Positions 47,476 to 52,120 of a stretch of DNA of 52,120 nucleotides are shown piece by piece. The notes under the pieces are model-generated. The model searched no databases and had not been told where the DNA came from. It saw nothing but the letters and a program-made list of their open reading frames with translations. Each line of letters opens with the position of its first letter. The stretch's first letter is position 1. The stretch is from Mayfieldus sp963740555. GTDB lineage: Bacteria; Actinomycetota; Thermoleophilia; Solirubrobacterales; 70-9. Both the position numbers and the translations under genes were made by a program. The DNA is taken from positions 1-52,120 of the forward strand of contig CAVUES010000011.1 in assembly GCA_963740555.1 (NCBI GenBank), given 5' to 3'.

Positions 47476-49301
47476 GTGAGCACTCGGTCCCTCCTGACCG
47501 GCCGGTTGCCGCGGGCTGAGGGGCTGGAGCTGCCGAGCGCGGCGCACCCTGCGTCCCTTCGCGGTCTGGGCGGTGCTGCTCGCCGCCGGCGTGGGCCTGA
47601 TCGCCCTGCGCTACGACTGGGGGCCGGAAGGCGGGCAGGTTCGCCGAGCGGGGGTTCCTGCTCTCGCCTACCTGTTCCTGATCCTGCTGCCGACCTGCTT
47701 CTACCTGGCCCGCTGGCTGCTTCGCAGCACCAGGGCGGCGGCGATCGTGACCGGCGTCGTCTTCGTCATCACGACCCTGCCCTACAAGCTGCTCGGGCTC
47801 GACCGACGACTACTACTACCGGGTCAGGCCGCACATCTATCGCGATCGACGAGGTCAGCGTCCCGTCGCTCGAGTTCTTCCCCGGCGGGATGCTGCGGGC
47901 GTTTCCCTACGACTACCTGTTCTGGCCGCTGCTGTTCGCCGGCGGGCCGGGGCGATCTGGGGGGTCTGGTGGCTCCGCAGACGCGCGGGGCGCCGCCTCG
48001 CGCCGCCGATCCCGTCCTGCTCACCGTCGCATTCGCGGCGATCTGCCTGCAGGCCGCCGCCCACGCCGGGATGCGCGGCCCCTACACCTACCTCGCCTAC
48101 TTCCAGCGCGCCGAGGCCAAGCAGCACTGGTACCACGTCTACAACTTCGCCCGACGGGACCGGCGCGGTCGAGGCTGACGATACGTCTACTACCCGATCG
48201 AGGAGTACTTCCAGGGCGCGCCGCAGGACGGCCAGAACATGCTGATCCGCCGGCCGTTCGCGTTCTACGTCGCCTCGCAGGCCAGCTACTTCGTCAACAC
48301 CTTCTACGTCTGGCTGGTCCTCAACGCCTCTTCTGGCTGGTCGCCGTGCGTCGCGACCGGGAGGCTGGTCTGGCGGCTTGCCGACGAGCGGGCCGGCCTG
48401 ATCGCCGCGGCGCTCACGGCCGTCGGCCCCGGGTTCGTCGCCTTCTTTGCCACGCCGGCGATGTACATGCCGTATTACACCGCGGTAGTGGTCGCCTTCT
48501 GCCTGTTCGAGGAGCTGGTGGTCGCAGAACCGCGGCGCGGAGCTGGGCAGGTCGCGTTATTCACCGGTGTGCTGACCCTCTGCGCGCTCACCTACGACCT
48601 CGGCCCGTGTTCTGGTCGCCCTGCTCGCCTACGGCATCGCCCGCTCGGTGCATGCGCGGCCGCTGGTCCTCTCGCTCGCCTTGCCTTACGTGGCCTCCGC
48701 TGGCCTTCACCGGCGTGGTCACGAGGTGCTCGGGATCACGATCAACCCGCAGAACTCGGAGCAGATCTCCGACGCGTCGACGGCTTCAAGCACGAGGTGC
48801 TGCATCCGGCACTGGCCCATTGGTACGACCACGTCGTCACCATCGTCGCCGAGCTACGTGCGCCTGCTGCTGCAGGCGTTCTTTGTCGCTTCCGGTCGTC
48901 GTCGCGCTGTTCGGGATCCGCAAGCTGCGCGAAGCGGCCGGTGGCGGTCCTCGTCGCCGCGGTCTTCGCGGCCGACTTCGCGACCATGGCGTTCTTCCAG
49001 ATCGCGGAGCGAGGTTGCTGAGACGCTGCCGCGGCTCGTCTACCCGGTCTTCCCGGTCGTCTATCTGCTCGCCGCGCTCGCGCTCGATCCGGGCGAGCGA
49101 GCCGGAGGTGCGCCGATCGGCTCCGGCCGCCGCGAGCGCATCCTCGGCCGGCTGCGCGAGGGCTGCGCCGTGGATCGTCGTCGGGCTGATGTTCGTGCTC
49201 GTGAACGTCGACATCTTCGGCTACCCGACCCAGTACGTCGAGTTCTTCGTCAGCGACCCGCCGGTCTTCCTTCCGAACCGAGGAAGAGCACGTCGGTATA
49301 G
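47476..49301 (+). CDS. Large polytopic membrane protein of the glycan locus, heavily frameshifted
   Basis: Sewing the frames together gives a roughly 600-residue protein with many hydrophobic helices, for example A-L-A-Y-L-F-L-I-L-L-P-T-C-F-Y and A-A-I-V-T-G-V-V-F-V-I-T-T. An extracytoplasmic part has A-E-A-K-Q-H-W-Y-H-V-Y-N-F. Near the end is L-P-R-L-V-Y-P-V-F-P-V-V-Y-L-L-A-A-L. It looks like an ArnT/GT39-like glycosyltransferase or polysaccharide membrane protein, but no catalytic motif can be claimed. At least eight frame changes occur. The probable end is TAG at 49299, overlapping the convergent FkbM gene. Confidence 0.5.
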
Positions 49302-50039
49302 GAGCCGCCGGCGCGCTGCGGCGAGCAGGGCCTCGGCGTCGCGGCACGGGCTCGATGCCCGCGCGGGTCAGCGTGTGCGGCACTGTAGCCGAGTCCGGCG
49401 ACCGTCTCGAACAGCTCCCGGGCCGAGGAGCCGAAGCCGCGCAGCCCTTGCGTCGTCGACCTCGACGAAGAGCGCCGGCCGATGCTCTTCGAGGACCGAC
49501 CGGGCGCCCGCGAGCACCATCGACTCGGCGCCCTGCACGTCGATCTTGACCAGCGAGACATGGCGCGCTTCGCCTGCGTCAGCTCGTCGAGGGTCACGGC
49601 GCGGACCGGCTCGCCCTTGCGCGGCGATCTGGTGATCGCCCGGGTGGGTCGGGTTGACGGCAAGCCGCAGCTCGCCGGGCTGCGCTGCGGCGACCGCCTG
49701 CACGCACTCGACCGTGTCCGCAAGGCCCGCCCGCTGGACGCGGCGGCGCAGCGAGTCGACATTGCGCGCCTCGGGCTCGATCGCGATCACCCGCCCGCCC
49801 GTCGCCGACCCAGCGCCCGAACTTGAGCGAGAAGAAGCCGATGTTGGCGCCGACGTCGATGACCGTCGTGCCGGCCTCGACCAGGTCGCGCAGCCGTGAG
49901 GTCGGCCCGGCTTCGAGCAGGCGCTTGTAGGCGAGGTAGACGGACTCGAAGCGCGACGGGCCAAGGGCGCTCGAGCAGGCCGGCCTTCACCGCCCGCTCG
50001 TAGAGCCGCAGCAGGGCCCGGACGAGCCGGTCTCTTCAC
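49250..50039 (-). CDS. FkbM-family methyltransferase, frameshifted
   Basis: The pieces join to about 263 residues. The N-terminal K-A-G-L-L-E-R-P and Y-L-A-Y-K segment is followed by the SAM motif V-I-D-V-G-A-N-I-G-F-F-S. Then come G-G-R-V-I-A-I-E-P-E-A-R-N-V, V-K-I-D-V-Q-G-A-E-S-M-V-L-A-G-A and a C-terminal Y-T-D-V-L-F-L. FkbM enzymes O-methylate sugars or polyketides; here a glycan is likely. The GTG at 50039 overlaps the stop of the upstream methyltransferase (GTGA). At least three indels interrupt it. Confidence 0.65.
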
Positions 50040-50787
50040 CGGCGCTCCAGCACCGCGAGCAACCGGAAGCCGATCAAGCGGAAGGCCGCCCGCGGGGAGC
50101 CGGTCCTCGATAGCCAGCAGCGCCCTCCAAAGGCGCATCGGCAGCAGCGCCCTGCGACCGAAGCCGCCAGAGGCCGGATAGGCGAGCCCGGCGAAGCGCC
50201 GAAGCCGAATCGAGTCGCAGTTCCGGGAAGCGTCGCTCCAGCTCGCCCCGGTAGCGCCCCATCAACAGGCTCGGGACCGCTTGGTTTCCCTCGAACGGGT
50301 CGTCGCCGGTGCCGGGCGCCGGGGCGAGGGGATCGACGGACATGTCACAGCGCTCCTCGTGGATGAAGCGGTAGACGGATAGGAGAGGGGACTCACGTAG
50401 GGCTCGCACATGACGACCGGCCGCCCGCTCGGAGCGTCCGCACCGCCTCGGCGAAGAAGCGCGCCGGATGCGGAAGGTGGTGCAGCACATCGAAGAGGAC
50501 GAGCGCGCCGAGCGATCCATCCTCGAAGGGAAGCTGCTCGGCGTCGAGCTCATGCTGGTGCCAGGGCGCCCGGATGACGTCGGACAGCTCGACTCCGGGA
50601 TCACGTCCTTCGCGAAGCCGGGCCCGGACCCGAGCTCCAGCCTGGGGCCGAGCCCTCGCGGCCGGCAGGCTTTCGCGGATCTGGCCGTACCAGCGCCCGT
50701 AGAGGGTTCGGAGCGCCTCGTTCTCGCGCCAGGCGGCCTGGTGCTGCTCGAACCGCTCGAGCGTCTTCTCGCGCAGGCCGGGTCCAC
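50036..50787 (-). CDS. Class I SAM methyltransferase, frameshifted
   Basis: Reconstructed as about 250 residues. It has R-E-K-T-L-E-R-F-E-Q-H-Q, then the SAM loop L-E-L-G-S-G-P-G-F, D-V-L-H-H-L-P-H-P-A-R-F-F, and a tail with D-P-F-E-G-N-Q-A-V-P-S-L-L. This type accompanies surface-polysaccharide genes. The GTG start shares a base with the Fcl stop (TAGTG). At least three indels are apparent. Function as a sugar or lipid methyltransferase is inferred from context. Confidence 0.6.
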
Positions 50788-51743
50788 TACCCGGCAGCGC
50801 ACCGGATCGGCGCGGTAGGCGCGAACCGTCTCCTCCAGGCCCTCGCTGAGGTCGACTTCCGCCTCGAAGCCGATCAGCTCGCGCGCCCGGCTGACGTCGA
50901 GGTAGCGGCTCGGCTGGCCGTCTGGGCGGCTCGAGTCCCAGACCGTCTTGCCCTCGAAGCCGGTGAGCTCCGCGATCGTCTCTGCGAGCTCGCGGATCGA
51001 GGTCTCGGCCCCTGTGCCGATGTTGACCGGCTCGGAGGTCTCGAGCTTCTCCCCGGCGAGGATCAGCGCGCGGGCAGCGTCGTCGACGTAGAGGAACTCG
51101 CGCGTCGGTGAGCCGGTCCCCCAGTTCGTGACTTGCGGCTCGCCGCGGTCGACGGCCTCGACGTACTTGCGGATCATCGCCGCGATCACGTGCGAGTCCT
51201 CGAGGTCGTAGTTGTCGTTTGGCCCGAAGAGGTTCGCGATCACCGGCGCGCAGGAGTCGAAGCCGTACTGGCGGCGATAGGCGTCAGAGAGCACGAGCAG
51301 CATCCGCTTCGCCAGCCCGTAAGGCGCGTTGGAGGGCTCCGGGTAGCCGTTCCAGATCTCGTCCTCTTGGAAGGGGACCGGGGTGTGGAGCGGGTAGGCG
51401 CAGACCGAGCGGCGCAGACGAGCTTGCGCACCCCGCGAGGCGCGACTGCTCGAAGACGTTCGAGCCCATCTCGAGGTTGTCGTAGGTAAGCGGCCCGGGA
51501 TTTCGGCGGTTGAATCCGATTCCCCCGACCCGGGCGGCGAGATGGAACACGACCTCTGCGCCCATCGACCGCCTCGCGGGTCGCCGCAGAGTCTCGGAGG
51601 TCGTGCTCGGATGAGCGGATCACCCGCACCTCGGCCCCCGCCTCCTCGAGGCGCCTGACGACAGCGGTGCCGAGGAAGCCGGCGCCTCCCGTGACCACGA
51701 CCGGCCGACCGCTCCAAGCCCCGTTGCTCGGTGCGTCGCTCAA
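50787..51743 (-). CDS. fcl: GDP-L-fucose synthase (GDP-4-keto-6-deoxymannose epimerase/reductase), frameshifted
   Basis: The reconstruction is about 318 residues. The NADP loop V-V-T-G-G-A-G-F-L-G is at about 15, then H-L-A-A-R-V-G-G-I, and Y-G-L-A-K-R is the catalytic Tyr-Lys. F-G-P-N-D-N-Y-D and T-G-S-P-T-R-E-F-L-Y-V-D-D complete the family signature. It makes GDP-L-fucose from the Gmd product. The TTG start overlaps the gmd stop (TTGA). One insertion and two deletions near 51560, 51435 and 51405 break it. Confidence 0.8.
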
Positions 51744-52120
51744 TCCGCCCTCACCGTTCGCCCGGCGAGCTCGTCGTCCAGCAGCTTCAGGTCTGCCTCG
51801 ACCATGATCCGGACCAGCTCCTTGAAGCTCGTCCCAGGCTTCCAGCCGAGACTCTCGACCGCCTTGCTCGCGTCTCCGCGCAGTGCGTCGACCTCGGTCG
51901 GGCGGAAGTAGCGCGGGTCGATCTCAACGTGCTCGCCAGTCGAGGTCGAGCATCGCGAACGCGGTTTCGACGAACTCGCGCACCGAGTGAGATTCTCCGG
52001 TGGCGATCACGAAGTCGTCGGGCTCGTCGGCCTGCAACATCCGCCACATCGCGTCGGTGTACTCGGGCGCATACCCCCAGTCTCGCTCGGCGTCAAGGTT
52101 GCCGAGATAGAGCTTCGACT
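51740..52120 (-). CDS. gmd: GDP-mannose 4,6-dehydratase, C-terminal part only
   Basis: The window contains about the last 126 residues. They include L-G-N-L-D-A-E-R-D-W-G-Y-A-P-E-Y-T-D-A-M-W, then A-T-G-E-S-H-S-V-R-E-F-V, and I-D-P-R-Y-F-R-P-T-E-V-D, all typical of Gmd. An extra C near 51945 (TGG-C-GAG) breaks the frame. The N-terminus lies beyond the window. With fcl directly downstream it supplies GDP-L-fucose. Confidence 0.85.

Noticed and set aside
1..52120. CRISPR array
   Set aside because: No regularly spaced repeats of 23-40 bp; the only tandem repeats are the two-unit ones reported.

Overview
The window is high-GC DNA in which most long frames carry strong third-position G/C bias. 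Actinobacterial-type genes are mixed with hallmarks I associate from memory with Thermoleophilia/Solirubrobacterales: SnoaL-like proteins starting M-S-Q-E-N and ending L-S-E, a secreted protein with the G-N-S-V-x-G-x-D-I-K-N pattern, and many starts without a Shine-Dalgarno. I infer a soil or metagenome-derived member of that class. No 16S rRNA is present to test this.

Region 1 (1-12.2 kb) is accessory. It holds five SnoaL-like genes, four of them in tandem. There are remnants or copies of three toxin-antitoxin-like modules: a nucleotidyltransferase with a truncated HEPN partner, a divergent HicAB-like pair, and an intact hicBA with a clear operator. A sigma factor/excisionase/integrase cassette, an HNH protein, a second small integrase and a complete IS1182-type insertion sequence with its 8-bp target duplication complete the region. 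It stops at a tRNA-Arg(ACG) whose 3' end faces it, as expected for a genomic island.

Region 2 (12.3-20.7 kb) is a minus-strand, overlap-coupled type II fatty-acid/polyketide-like operon (hot-dog, ketoreductase, ACP, ketosynthase, hot-dog, acyltransferase). It is followed by an L,D-transpeptidase, tRNA-Ser(GCT), and a convergent PLP aldolase/racemase-like gene and aldonolactone oxidase.

Region 3 (20.66-25.5 kb) starts with a 166-bp MITE-like element and then holds a four-gene WxL surface-protein locus: three WxL-domain proteins plus a DUF916-type partner. The partner's cytoplasmic part looks like a degenerate GGDEF domain. This is the strongest candidate for an undescribed system here.

Region 4 (25.7-43.9 kb) is mostly housekeeping: tRNA-Ser(TGA), cyclophilin, a GH26-like hydrolase, Mrp ATPase, 7Fe ferredoxin, a SDR, a LysM/M15 peptidase, groES-groEL under a CIRCE operator, Pcm, a Crp/Fnr regulator, a FIST protein, a giant Lhr helicase and PlsC. 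Lhr carries two 95-bp near-identical in-frame palindromic repeats.

Region 5 (43.9-52.1 kb) is a surface-glycan locus. It has dTDP-L-rhamnose genes rmlA-D-B-C, a polytopic membrane protein, two methyltransferases, and GDP-L-fucose genes fcl and gmd.

Many genes carry single-base indels that break otherwise coherent proteins. Examples lie at about 2.57, 19.15, 22.1-23.0, 26.78, 34.37, 42.70 and 44.33 kb, and they are dense from 47.5 kb to the end. I treat most as assembly errors and give the reconstructed gene spans.
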